Source: Pseudomonadota bacterium (GTDB lineage Bacteria > Pseudomonadota > Alphaproteobacteria > Rhodobacterales > Rhodobacteraceae). From it: 20,339 nucleotides of DNA. Shown here piece by piece: positions 6,723-14,831 of the stretch; within the stretch, counting starts at the first letter, position 1; each line of letters begins with the position of its first letter. The position numbers were made by a program, and so were the translations under genes. The notes beneath the pieces are model-generated. The model worked only from the letters and a program-made list of their open reading frames with translations, had not been told where the DNA came from and searched no databases. Where the stretch lies: the NCBI GenBank assembly GCA_022573605.1, contig JACZTQ010000021.1, forward strand, positions 1 through 20,339, given 5' to 3'.

Positions 6723-7931
6723 TCAGCTCAGCGTTTTCAGGTCGATATCCGGGTCGGCCACGGCGGTGGAATCGGGCGAAAACCCCGCCTCGATCCAGCG
6801 TTTGCCCCGCATGTAGGCTTTCGGGTCGCTGATCGCATCGACGGCCAGCAGGGTGTCGCCGCGGAAATACCAGATCGACTGGCCGCCGGGCCGGTGGCCG
6901 GGGCGAATCACCGTGGCGTCGTAGCCGGTGTTGAGCCCGGCGATTTGCAGCCGGGCGTCGTACTGGTCGGACCAGAACCAGGGGTAGGGCAGATAATCGT
7001 CCTGCGATCCCATGATCGCCCTGGCGGCATGCTCGGCCTGGTCGATGGCGTTCTGCACCGATTCGAGCCGGATGCGGTTGCCCTTGTAGGGGAACGAGGC
7101 GCAGTCGCCGGCGGCATAGATCGCCGGGTCCGAGGTGCGGCAGTGGCGATCGACGGCGATGCCGTTCTCCAGCGCCAATCCGGCGGCCTCGGCCAGGCGG
7201 GTGTCGGGGGTGATGCCGATGCCGACGATGGCGAAGTCGAGCTCGAGGCGCTCGCCGGTCGAGAGCACGGCGCCCGCCACCCGCCCGCCGCCGGTCAGGC
7301 GTTCCAACCCGGTCGATTCGCGGATCTCGACGCCGTGGCCGAGGTGCAGGTCGCGCAGGAAATCCGAGGTCGCGGCCGAAGCGACGCGCTGGAGGATGCG
7401 CGGCGCCAGCTCGATCAGCGTGACCTCCAGCCCCTTCAGCGCGCAGACCGCCGCCGCCTCCAGCCCGATATAGCCGCCGCCGACGATCAGCACCCGGCGC
7501 CCGGCCGCCACCTCGGGCGCCATAGTGTCGACATCGCCCAGCGTGCGCACCGGGTAGACGCCCGCCAGCGCGCCGCCGATCGCGGCCGGCAGCAGCCGGG
7601 GCCGGGCGCCGGTGGTCAGGGCCAGGGAATCGTAAGCAATGCGGCGGGCGCCGGTCACCACCTCGCGCGCGGCGCGGTCTATGGCGGTCACCGGGGTGGC
7701 GGTGACCAGTTCGATGTCGTGATCGTCATAGAAGCTGGCGGGCTTGAGGTAGAGCCGCTCCACCGCCATCTCGCCGAGCAGATACTTCTTCGACAGCGGC
7801 GGGCGCTGATAGGGCGGTGCCGGCTCGTCGCCGATCAGCGTCACGGCGCCGGCAAAACCGTCGTTGCGCAGCCTCGCCACCAGCGCGGCGCCGGCCTGGC
7901 CGCCGCCCACCACAACAACCCTGTGCGCCAT
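6723..7931 (-). CDS. FAD/NAD(P)-dependent ferredoxin (rhodocoxin/putidaredoxin-type) reductase
   Basis: 402 aa from the ATG at 7931, preceded at ideal spacing by GGGAGG. The FAD-binding dinucleotide motif VVVVGGGQAGAALVARL is at 5-21 and RPPLSKKYL at 43-51. The NAD-binding motif VLIVGGGYIGLEAA is at 147-160, and the FAD-contacting IYAAGDCASF at 271-280. The C-terminal YPWFWSDQYDARLQIAG is typical of the oxygenase-coupled ferredoxin-reductase family, with a reductase C-terminal domain. Such enzymes pass electrons from NAD(P)H to a 2Fe-2S ferredoxin feeding a cytochrome P450 or ring-hydroxylating oxygenase. No ferredoxin or oxygenase gene is nearby, so its partner is unknown. NADH versus NADPH preference cannot be told. 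Confidence 0.88.
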   Translation of the reverse strand: MAHRVVVVGGGQAGAALVARLRNDGFAGAVTLIGDEPAPPYQRPPLSKKYLLGEMAVERLYLKPASFYDDHDIELVTATPVTAIDRAAREVVTGARRIAYDSLALTTGARPRLLPAAIGGALAGVYPVRTLGDVDTMAPEVAAGRRVLIVGGGYIGLEAAAVCALKGLEVTLIELAPRILQRVASAATSDFLRDLHLGHGVEIRESTGLERLTGGGRVAGAVLSTGERLELDFAIVGIGITPDTRLAEAAGLALENGIAVDRHCRTSDPAIYAAGDCASFPYKGNRIRLESVQNAIDQAEHAARAIMGSQDDYLPYPWFWSDQYDARLQIAGLNTGYDATVIRPGHRPGGQSIWYFRGDTLLAVDAISDPKAYMRGKRWIEAGFSPDSTAVADPDIDLKTLS

Positions 7932-8040
7932 CTCGCCTCCCGGTCCCGCGCGAATCCCGCGCACAGTCGGGAATGCGCGCGGCGATGGCAATGAAATTCG
8001 GGCCGCCGCGTGCGCGCAATCCATCATTGCACCCGGCGGC

Positions 8041-8110
8041 GGCGGACAATCATGTCCGCCCTACCAGGCAACGCGGCGCCGCACGGGTTGGGCGGAGATG
8101 ATTGTCCACC
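8041..8110. repeat. Nested palindromic repeat between clpA and the reductase gene
   Basis: GGCGGACAATCATGTCCGCC (8041-8060) is itself a hairpin of 8-bp arms with an ATCA loop. A near-identical copy (18 of 20 bases) in opposite orientation lies at 8091-8110, so the whole 70 bases can also fold as one long stem. The same 20-mer occurs twice at 13415-13465. It lies 80 bases past the clpA stop, between clpA and the next gene, and may help terminate the clpA transcript. Confidence 0.8.
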
Positions 8111-8190
8111 CGTCTGCCCGGCCAGCCAACGGCGCGCAATGTCGTCGCGCCGGATGCGAAACGAGTCGTTCTGCAGGGCCGGGATTCGCT

Positions 8191-10515
8191 TCAGCTTGCG
8201 GTCAGCAGCGGGGTTTTCTTCTGCGACAGGCGGGGGCGATCCGGCGGCTGGATCTCCAAGCTGATCTTGCCCTCGGTGACCCCCACCCGCACCCAGCCGC
8301 CCTTGGCCAGCTTGCCGAACAGCAGCTCCTCGGCCAGCGGCTTCTTGATATGCTCCTGGATTATCCGGGCCAGCGGGCGCGCGCCCATGGCGTCGTCAAA
8401 GCCGAGATCGGCCAGCAATTCGGCGGCGGGCGCGGTCAACTCGATCGACACGTCGCGCTCGAGAAGCTGCGCCTCGAGCTGGAGGATGAATTTCTCGACC
8501 ACCTGCAGGATCACCTCGCGCGGCAGCGAGGCGAACGAGATCACCGCATCCAGGCGGTTGCGGAATTCCGGCGTGAAGATGCGCTCGATCGCCGCCAGGT
8601 CCTCGCCCTCGCGCCGGCCGCGGCCGAACCCGATGGCGGCCTTGGCCTGTTCCTGGGCGCCGGCATTGGTGGTCATGATCAGGATCACGTTGCGGAAGTT
8701 GACCTGCTTGCCGTTGTGGTCGGTCAGCCTGCCGTGGTCCATGATCTGCAACAGGATGTTGAACACATCCGGATGCGCCTTCTCGATCTCGTCCAGCAGC
8801 AGAACGCAGTGGGGATCCTTGTCGACCCCGTCGGTCAGCAGCCCGCCCTGGTCGAATCCGACATAGCCCGGCGGCGCGCCGATCAACCGGCTGACCGAGT
8901 GCTTCTCCATGTATTCCGACATGTCGAAGCGCAGCATCTCGACCGCCATGCACGAGGCAAGCTGCTTGGCGACCTCGGTCTTGCCGACGCCGGTGGGTCC
9001 GGCGAACAGGTAGCAGCCGATCGGTTTCTCCGGCTCGCGCAGCCCGGCCCGGCTGAGCTTGATTGCCGAGGCCAGCGCCGAGATCGCCGGACCCTGCCCG
9101 AAAACGACCCGCTTCAGGTTGATCTCGAGCTCGCGCAGGGTCTCGGCATCGTTCTTCGAGACGGTTTTCGGCGGAATCCGGGCGATCTTCGAGACCACCA
9201 TCTCGATCTCCTTCGGGGTGATGGTCTTGCGCCGCTTGCTGGGGGGCAGCAGGTGCTGGGCGGCGCCGGCCTCGTCGATCACGTCGATGGCCTTGTCGGG
9301 CAGTTTGCGGTCGTTGATGTAGCGTGCCGCCAGATCGACCGCCGACTTGATCGCCTCGGCGGTGTATCTGACCTCGTGATGGTCCTCGAAGTAGGGCTTC
9401 AGCCCCTTCAGTATCTTGATGGTATCGTCGATCGACGGCTCCTTGATGTCGATCTTCTGGAACCGGCGGCTCAGCGCGCGGTCCTTCTCGAAGTGCTGGC
9501 GGAACTCGTTATAGGTGGTCGAGCCCATGCAACGCAGCGTGCCCGACTGCAACGCCGGCTTCAGCAGGTTCGAGGCGTCCATGGCGCCGCCGGTGGTGGC
9601 GCCGGCGCCGATCACCGTGTGAATCTCGTCGATGAAGAGGATTGCGTCCGGGTGTTCCTCCAGCTCGCTGATCACCGCCTTCAGCCGTTCCTCGAAATCG
9701 CCGCGGTAGCGCGTGCCGGCCAGCAGCGTGCCCATGTCGAGCGAGAAGATGGTCGCGCCGGACAGCACCTCGGGCACCTCCGCATCGACGATCTTCTTTG
9801 CCAGCCCCTCGGCGATGGCGGTCTTGCCGACGCCGGAATCGCCCACCAGCAACGGGTTGTTCTTGCGCCGGCGGCACAGCACCTGGATGCAACGCTCGAT
9901 CTCCGGCTCGCGCCCGATCAGCGGATCGATCCGGCCGGCGCGAGCCTTGGCGTTGAGATCGACGCAGAATTTGCCGAGGCTGGTCTGCTCCGCCTTGCCG
10001 TCCTCGCCGCGAATCTTCTCGGTCGATTCGGGGTCCTCGGCGCCGCGCACCTGCCGGGACTCGCCGAAAGCCGGGTCCTTGGCGACGCCGTGGCTGAGAT
10101 AGTTGACCGCATCGTAGCGGGTCATGTCCTGCTCCTGCAGGAAGAAGGCGGCGTGGCTTTCGCGCTCGTTGAAGATCGCGACCAGCACATTGGCGCCGGT
10201 GACCTCGGAGCGGCCCGAGCTTTGCACATGGATGGCGGCGCGCTGGATGACGCGCTGGAATCCGGTCGAGGGCGCCGCCTCGGAGTCGTCGGAATCGAAC
10301 ACCAGGGTATCGAGCTCGGAATCGATGAAACGGGTCAGGCTGGTGCGCAACTCACCCAGATCGACCGAACAGGCGCGCATCACCCGGGTGGCGTCGGGCT
10401 CGTCCACCAGGGCCAGCAGGAGATGCTCCAGCGTCGCCAACTCGTGCCGCCGCGCGTTGGCAAAGCCGATCGCGCGATGGATCGCGTCTTCCAGCGTTGC
10501 GGTCAGTGACGGCAT
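8191..10515 (-). CDS. clpA: ClpA, ATPase subunit of the ClpAP protease
   Basis: 774 aa, the usual ClpA length, starting at the ATG at 10515 with a strong AAGGAGAGG ribosome-binding site. The N-terminal Clp repeat domain (1-145) starts LTATLEDAIHRAIGFANARRH. AAA domain 1 has Walker A GDSGVGKT (225-232) and Walker B ILFIDEIH (292-299). AAA domain 2 has Walker A GPTGVGKT (506-513) and LLLDEIE (572-578). There is no ClpB-type coiled-coil middle domain. The IGF tripeptide in AIGFGRGR (628-630) is the loop that docks on ClpP. The protein unfolds substrates for ClpP, including those delivered by ClpS, whose gene lies 239 bases upstream on the same strand. clpP is not in the window. Confidence 0.97.
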   Translation of the reverse strand: MPSLTATLEDAIHRAIGFANARRHELATLEHLLLALVDEPDATRVMRACSVDLGELRTSLTRFIDSELDTLVFDSDDSEAAPSTGFQRVIQRAAIHVQSSGRSEVTGANVLVAIFNERESHAAFFLQEQDMTRYDAVNYLSHGVAKDPAFGESRQVRGAEDPESTEKIRGEDGKAEQTSLGKFCVDLNAKARAGRIDPLIGREPEIERCIQVLCRRRKNNPLLVGDSGVGKTAIAEGLAKKIVDAEVPEVLSGATIFSLDMGTLLAGTRYRGDFEERLKAVISELEEHPDAILFIDEIHTVIGAGATTGGAMDASNLLKPALQSGTLRCMGSTTYNEFRQHFEKDRALSRRFQKIDIKEPSIDDTIKILKGLKPYFEDHHEVRYTAEAIKSAVDLAARYINDRKLPDKAIDVIDEAGAAQHLLPPSKRRKTITPKEIEMVVSKIARIPPKTVSKNDAETLRELEINLKRVVFGQGPAISALASAIKLSRAGLREPEKPIGCYLFAGPTGVGKTEVAKQLASCMAVEMLRFDMSEYMEKHSVSRLIGAPPGYVGFDQGGLLTDGVDKDPHCVLLLDEIEKAHPDVFNILLQIMDHGRLTDHNGKQVNFRNVILIMTTNAGAQEQAKAAIGFGRGRREGEDLAAIERIFTPEFRNRLDAVISFASLPREVILQVVEKFILQLEAQLLERDVSIELTAPAAELLADLGFDDAMGARPLARIIQEHIKKPLAEELLFGKLAKGGWVRVGVTEGKISLEIQPPDRPRLSQKKTPLLTAS

Positions 10516-10754
10516 CAACCTCTCCTTTGCCCCACGGTGGACTGCGGACCTTCCTTGCCGGTCCCGTTTGCCGCCCTCGGTGAGTCTATCGTGCGCCCGA
10601 GGCGCCATGATGGCAACCGGTTCGGCTACCCTACACCACCAATTCTTATCTTGGGGTTGTCGCTCGCCGGATCAAGCAAAGATGTGCCCGACGGTGTCAA
10701 ATCAGAGTCAGTGTCTGTTGCAAATGCCACAACCGCGGCTTTTGGGCCGGGCGC

Positions 10755-11162
10755 TCACTCCTTCTCCATGGTGCATTGCAGCGGGTGCTGATTCGACCGC
10801 GCGCAGTCCATCACCTGGGTCACCTTGGTCTCGGCGATCTCGAAGGGATAGACCCCGACCACCGCGAGGCCCTTGTTGTGCACCGTCAGCATGATATCGA
10901 CGGCAGGCTCCTGGCCCTTGCTGAAGAACCGCTGCAAGACGTAGACGACAAACTCCATCGGCGTGTAATCGTCGTTCAGCAACAACACCTTGTAGAGCGA
11001 TGGCCGCTTCGTCCGGGTCTTTGTTCTGGTCTTGGTCTGGGTGCCCGCACCGCCATCGCCATCGCCGCCGTTCAGGCGGCGCTCGTCTTCGTCGCCACCC
11101 GCCCGGGGACGGCCCGGACGGGGGAGGCATGGCTTGGGGAAGTTGGAGGGGCCCGTTGTCAT
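10755..11162 (-). CDS. clpS: ClpS, N-degron adaptor for ClpAP
   Basis: 135 aa. The conserved core begins at about residue 53 (RPSLYKVLLLNDDYTPMEFVVYVLQRFF). It contains the Asn-Asp-Asp (63-65) and His95 (TVHNKG) that line the pocket for N-terminal Leu, Phe, Tyr or Trp. It ends with a helix carrying ETKV. The adaptor hands such substrates to ClpA, encoded next on the same strand. The first 50 residues are Pro/Gly/Asp-rich with a repeated Lys-Thr-Arg-Thr stretch: a flexible extension, longer than the short tail of the E. coli protein. The ribosome-binding site at the ATG is weak, so a later start is possible. Confidence 0.95.
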   Translation of the reverse strand: MTTGPSNFPKPCLPRPGRPRAGGDEDERRLNGGDGDGGAGTQTKTRTKTRTKRPSLYKVLLLNDDYTPMEFVVYVLQRFFSKGQEPAVDIMLTVHNKGLAVVGVYPFEIAETKVTQVMDCARSNQHPLQCTMEKE

Positions 11163-11254
11163 CTCGCTCGTGCTGCCAATTCGCGGTCAGGCGGTCAGGT
11201 CGTTCGCGCGCTGTCGCGCATAGTATGTCGAATATATTGGAAAGCGGAAAAGAG

Positions 11255-11278
11255 AAAAGGGGGCCCGAGCCCCCTTTT
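11255..11278 (-). terminator. Intrinsic terminator of the phasin gene
   Basis: A 10-bp perfect stem, AAAAGGGGGC / GCCCCCTTTT, with a CCGA loop. Read on the minus strand the stem is followed by TTTTCTCTTTTCC, a good U-rich tract. It lies 25 bases past the phasin stop and before clpS, isolating phasin transcription from clpS-clpA. Confidence 0.88.
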
Positions 11279-11302
11279 CCGGCGTCGGGCCCCGCGGCGG
11301 GA

Positions 11303-11746
11303 TCAGACGCGGGCGTCCTTGACGATCTCGACCGCCGCGGTGAAGCGGGCGTTCAGCGGAGCGAAGGCTTCCTTCGCAGCCGCGGCATAGATCTCGTTCA
11401 GCCTGGTCGCCTCGGCGACGAAGCCCTCGATCGAGGTCTTGCCGAACTCGGTCTGCATCTCGACGAACTCGGCGGCCGATTTGCAGGCGGTCAGTTGCTG
11501 GGCGGCAGCGACGCTGTCCTGGTAGGCTTTCTTCGAGTAGGCGGCGATCTCGGCGCCCATGCTCTCGGCCGCCTTGGTGGCGATTTTCGAAGACGTGACA
11601 ACGGCTTCGACATTATTCTGGCCGAAGGCAGCGGCGTTCTCGATGCCCTTGGTCATCTTCTCGACACCCTCTTCCATGGTCTTCCGGGTCTCGACGGCGA
11701 TCTCTTCGACGTTGTTGGTGGCGGGCTTGGTGGCGGGTTTGCTCAT
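11303..11746 (-). CDS. phaP: Phasin, polyhydroxyalkanoate granule-associated protein
   Basis: 147 aa from the ATG at 11746 (AGGAG 9 bases upstream; upstream in-frame codons read through the promoter). It is almost entirely amphipathic helix, rich in Ala, Glu and Lys, with the Phasin_2-type pattern GIENAAAFGQNNVEAVVTSS and AAEFVEMQTEFGKTSIEGF. It ends with PLNARFTAAVEIVKDARV. Phasins coat polyhydroxybutyrate granules and limit their size. The N-terminal KPATKPATNN is a short flexible leader. It has its own promoter with TGC-rich boxes and its own terminator, so it is a one-gene transcript. The pairing of family and PhaR-like operator supports a PHA role over a general stress role. Confidence 0.9.
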   Translation of the reverse strand: MSKPATKPATNNVEEIAVETRKTMEEGVEKMTKGIENAAAFGQNNVEAVVTSSKIATKAAESMGAEIAAYSKKAYQDSVAAAQQLTACKSAAEFVEMQTEFGKTSIEGFVAEATRLNEIYAAAAKEAFAPLNARFTAAVEIVKDARV

Positions 11747-11809
11747 CGGGGGGCTCCTAGGTATTTGGGGGGCAACGGCCGCGCAGGGGCGGCGGGTTCT
11801 CTGGCCGGG

Positions 11810-11859
11810 AATATGGTGATACTGTTGCACTGCGTCAACGATTTTTTTGTGCACTGCAC
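11810..11859 (-). promoter_or_regulatory. Phasin promoter with two PhaR-like TGCACTGC boxes
   Basis: On the minus strand TTGACG (11838-11833) and CATATT (11815-11810) are separated by exactly 17 bases, giving a start near 11803 and a leader of about 57 bases. Two copies of the TGCACTGC core overlap this promoter. The first (11826-11833) lies in the spacer and touches the -35; the second, in the near-palindrome GTGCACTGCAC (11849-11859), lies just upstream. PhaR, the repressor that senses free PHA granules, is known to bind TGC/GCA-rich repeats, so these are likely PhaR operators. The operator assignment is by family knowledge, not shown directly. Confidence 0.65.
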
Positions 11860-11899
11860 CAAAAAAATATTGAAACCGGATATTGATACCGGGCCAGCG

Positions 11900-11928
11900 T
11901 TAACAAAAAATAAGAATATTATGATTAT
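11900..11928 (+). promoter_or_regulatory. Candidate promoter for the D,D-carboxypeptidase gene
   Basis: TTAACA (11900-11905) and GATTAT (11923-11928) with a 17-base spacer lie in the AT-rich divergent region, about 100 bases before the ATG at 12031. Each hexamer is an imperfect sigma-70 match (5 of 6 and 4 of 6). The AT-richness makes chance matches likely. Confidence 0.35.
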
Positions 11929-12030
11929 CAAATGAATCACAATCTGTTACGCTGACTTTCGAACACCGAGATCGATCAGGCGGCGGGAACACGCCGCATT
12001 CGAGCAGGCAAATTGTTGAGGTGGGCAGCG

Positions 12031-13389
12031 ATGCGAATCGCCGGGCGGTGCATCCGGACTCTGGTCGTTTTTGCGGCAGTTCTGCTGGCAGGCGCCGGTG
12101 GGCGCCCTGCGGTCGCGGCGCAGTACGCGGCGATCGTGATGGACATGCGCGACGGCACCGTGCTCTACCAATCCCACGCCGACCGGCGCCAGTCGCCGGC
12201 CTCGCTGACCAAGATGATGACCCTCTATCTCGCCTTCGAAGCGGTGCAGAACGGGCAGCTCGGGATCGATCAGAGGGTTCGCATCTCGCGCCACGCCGCC
12301 CGGCAGCCGGCCTCGAAGCTCTATCTCAAGGCGGGGCAGCGGGTCAGCATCCGCAGCCTGATCCGGGCCTCGGCGATCAAGTCGGCCAACGACGCCGCCG
12401 TGGCCCTGGCCGAAGCAATCTCCGGGTCCGAGAAGGCGTTTGCCCGGCTGATGACCGCCCGGGCGCGCCAACTCGGCATGACCAACACCACGTTTCGCAA
12501 CGCCACCGGCCTGACCGCCCGCGGGCATCTCTCGACGGCGCGCGACATGGCCATTCTCGGGCGCCATCTGTTCTTCGACTTCCCGCAATACTACAACCTG
12601 TTCAGCCGCAAGACGACGCATGCGGCGGGCCGGCGGATCTCGGCCCACAACCGGCTGCTGATCTCGTACCGCGGCGCCGACGGCATCAAGACCGGCTACA
12701 CCCGCGCGGCGGGCTACACCCTGGTCGCTTCGGCGAGACGCGGCGGCAAGCGGATCATCGCGGCGCTGCTTGGCGGCAAATCGTCACGCTGGCGCTACGC
12801 CAGGATGGCCAACCTCCTCGACAAGGGCTTCGCGCGGGCCGCGACCAGGGTGGCGCTGGTGCCGCCGCAGGCCCGGCAGTTGGCTGTCGCCCGGGCCCCG
12901 TTGCCGCCGGCCAAGCCGGGCGCGCCGGCCACCGGGATCGAGGTGCTGGCGCGAATGCTCGGCTCCCGGGCGATGGCGGCGACGCCGCCGTCGAATTCCC
13001 GGCTGGCGCCGCTCTATACGGTGACGCCGCCGATGCGGCCGGCGCCGCCGGGGCGCGATGCCACCGGACCCGAAACCGGGCCCGAAGCCGGACCCGCAAC
13101 CGTGAACAACGCCGCCCCGATGCCGGTTCCCCCGCCGCGGCCCGGCCGGGTGGTGCAACTGGGTGAGTCTGAAAACCGCAGGATTGAATTTGCCCGGGTG
13201 AGCGAAATCGCCCCGGGCGATGTCGGGACGCTTGCCAGTGCGGCTCCGGTGATCGACCAGAGCCGGAGCCGCAAAGGCGCCGCGTTCTACCGGGCGCCGC
13301 TCCCCGGCATGGCGCCGAGCGCCGCCTGCCGGACGCTGGAGGCCGGCGGCGGCGCTTGCGTCACCCTGGCGCAGGTTCCGCCGCTGTAG
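12031..13389 (+). CDS. dacA: D-alanyl-D-alanine carboxypeptidase (PBP5/6-like, peptidase S11)
   Basis: 452 aa from the ATG at 12031, with GAGGTG 8 bases upstream; an upstream in-frame TTG is less likely. The signal peptide is residues 1-30, ending AVAA before QYAAIVMD. The three active-site motifs of the penicillin-binding fold are present: SLTK (Ser58, Lys61), SAN (118-120) and KTG (220-222). The enzyme trims the terminal D-Ala from peptidoglycan pentapeptides in the periplasm. After about residue 265 the standard PBP5 C-terminal domain and amphipathic anchor are not seen. Instead there is a Pro/Ala/Gly-rich low-complexity linker and a short end (AAFYRAPLPGMAPSAACRTL) loosely recalling the last part of a SPOR domain. 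Membrane attachment is therefore unclear. Confidence 0.92.
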   Translation: MRIAGRCIRTLVVFAAVLLAGAGGRPAVAAQYAAIVMDMRDGTVLYQSHADRRQSPASLTKMMTLYLAFEAVQNGQLGIDQRVRISRHAARQPASKLYLKAGQRVSIRSLIRASAIKSANDAAVALAEAISGSEKAFARLMTARARQLGMTNTTFRNATGLTARGHLSTARDMAILGRHLFFDFPQYYNLFSRKTTHAAGRRISAHNRLLISYRGADGIKTGYTRAAGYTLVASARRGGKRIIAALLGGKSSRWRYARMANLLDKGFARAATRVALVPPQARQLAVARAPLPPAKPGAPATGIEVLARMLGSRAMAATPPSNSRLAPLYTVTPPMRPAPPGRDATGPETGPEAGPATVNNAAPMPVPPPRPGRVVQLGESENRRIEFARVSEIAPGDVGTLASAAPVIDQSRSRKGAAFYRAPLPGMAPSAACRTLEAGGGACVTLAQVPPL

Positions 13390-13414
13390 AGCCACTCGGT
13401 TTGCGCCCGGCACC

Positions 13415-13465
13415 GGCGGACAATCATGTCCGCCCTACCAGACCCGGCGGACAATCATGTCCGCC
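13415..13465. repeat. Tandem pair of a 20-bp palindrome between convergent genes
   Basis: GGCGGACAATCATGTCCGCC occurs at 13415-13434 and again at 13446-13465, 31 bases apart. It is the same 20-mer as at 8041-8060. Each copy can form an 8-bp stem with an ATCA loop on either strand. It sits in the 109-base gap between the convergent dacA-like and ugd genes, where hairpins active in both directions would be useful as terminators. No U-tracts follow. Confidence 0.85.
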
Positions 13466-13498
13466 CTGCTTGCCCCGCCGGGCGCCCCGCCTGCCGGC

Positions 13499-14803
13499 TC
13501 AACTCCTGCCGATCGAGACATAGCTGAAGCCTGCCGCGCGCACCTCGGCGGGCAGGTAGACGTTGCGCAGATCGACGATCAGGTCGCCCTTCATCGCCGC
13601 CCGGATGCGCCCGAAATCGAGCGCCCGGAACTCGTTCCACTCGGTGATCAGGACCAGGATATCGGCGCTCTCGGCCGCTTCGTAGGGACCGCCGGCCCAG
13701 CTTGCCTCGCCGAGCAGCGCCTCGCCCTCCTTGCGGCCCTGGGGATCGCAGAGCACGATCTCGGCCCCGGCCTCGCGCAGGGCCGGCACGATCACCAGGC
13801 TGGGCGCCTCGCGCATGTCGTCGGTGTTGGGCTTGAAGGTGACCCCCAGAACCGCGATGCGCTTGCCCGCGACCGAGCCGCCGGCGGCGGCGATGATCTT
13901 GCCCGCCATCGCCCGCTTGCGCGCCTCGTTGGCCTCGACCACGGTCGAGACGATCCGCACCGGGCTGTCATGGGCGCGCGCGGTCTCCACCAGCGCCAGC
14001 GTGTCCTTGGGAAAGCACGACCCGCCATAGCCCGGTCCGGCGTGCAGGAACTTCGGCCCGATCCGCCGGTCGAGCCCGATGCCCCTGGCGACGCTCTGGA
14101 CATCCGCCCCGACCTTCTCGCACAGATCGGCGATCTCGTTGATGAAGGTGATCTTGGTGGCGAGGAAGGCGTTGGCGGCGTATTTGATCATCTCGGCCGA
14201 TTCCAGCCCGGTCTGGATGATCGGCGTCTCGCGCAGGAACAGCGGCCGGTAGACCTCGGCGATCACCGCCCGGGCGCGGTCGCTTTCCAGCCCGACGACG
14301 ATGCGGTCGGGGCGCATGAAATCCTCGATCGCGGCGCCCTCGCGGAGGAATTCCGGGTTCGAGACGACATCGAAATCCGCCTCCGGCCGGGCCGCGCGGA
14401 TGCGCCGCGCCACTTCGCGATTGGTGCCGACCGGCACCGTCGATTTGGTGATCACGACCAGGTAGTCGTCGATCTGGGCGGCGATTGCCTCGGCTGCCGC
14501 ATAGACATAACTCAGATCCGCATGGCCGTCGCCGCGCCGGGCCGGGGTGCCGACCGAGATGAAAACCGCCTCGGCGTCCTTCATGCCCGCGGCCAGGTCG
14601 GTCGAGAAGGTCAGCCGGCCGGCGGCGATGTTCTTGCGCATCAAGGCCTCGAGCCCGGGCTCGTAGATCGGCACTTCGCCGCGGTCGAGCCGGGCGATTT
14701 TTTCTCCATCACGGTCGATACACACGACCTGGTGCCCGAAATCCGAGAAACAGACCCCGGAGACGAGGCCGACATAGCCGGTGCCGATCATCGCGATGCG
14801 CAT
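13499..14803 (-). CDS. ugd: UDP-glucose 6-dehydrogenase
   Basis: 434 aa, full length. Oxidises UDP-glucose to UDP-glucuronate with two NAD+, for exopolysaccharide or LPS. It opens with the Rossmann motif MRIAMIGTGYVGLVSG, followed by CIDRDGEKIARL for the NAD ribose. Further motifs are the ITKSTVPVGTN catalytic-loop region (118-128), NPEFLREGAAI (149-159) and GGSCFPKD with catalytic Cys263. The C-terminal domain has LGVTFKPNTDDMREAPS. These are the TuaD/Ugd-branch motifs, distinct from the UDP-HexNAc enzyme at 4076. It follows mipZ by 28 bases on the same strand and may be co-transcribed. The stop lies close to the convergent repeat pair. Confidence 0.95.
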   Translation of the reverse strand: MRIAMIGTGYVGLVSGVCFSDFGHQVVCIDRDGEKIARLDRGEVPIYEPGLEALMRKNIAAGRLTFSTDLAAGMKDAEAVFISVGTPARRGDGHADLSYVYAAAEAIAAQIDDYLVVITKSTVPVGTNREVARRIRAARPEADFDVVSNPEFLREGAAIEDFMRPDRIVVGLESDRARAVIAEVYRPLFLRETPIIQTGLESAEMIKYAANAFLATKITFINEIADLCEKVGADVQSVARGIGLDRRIGPKFLHAGPGYGGSCFPKDTLALVETARAHDSPVRIVSTVVEANEARKRAMAGKIIAAAGGSVAGKRIAVLGVTFKPNTDDMREAPSLVIVPALREAGAEIVLCDPQGRKEGEALLGEASWAGGPYEAAESADILVLITEWNEFRALDFGRIRAAMKGDLIVDLRNVYLPAEVRAAGFSYVSIGRS

Positions 14804-14831
14804 GGCGCCATCCTTGTCCGATGTTGCCGGG

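Noticed and set aside
6648..7994. 448-codon plus-strand open frame opposite the reductase gene
   Set aside because: Shadow of the conserved reductase frame; composition is Arg/Gly/Ala-rich with no recognisable motif.
7864..10509. 881-codon open frame on the plus strand opposite clpA
   Set aside because: It is antisense to the well-conserved clpA gene and arises from high GC with few stops; no family features.
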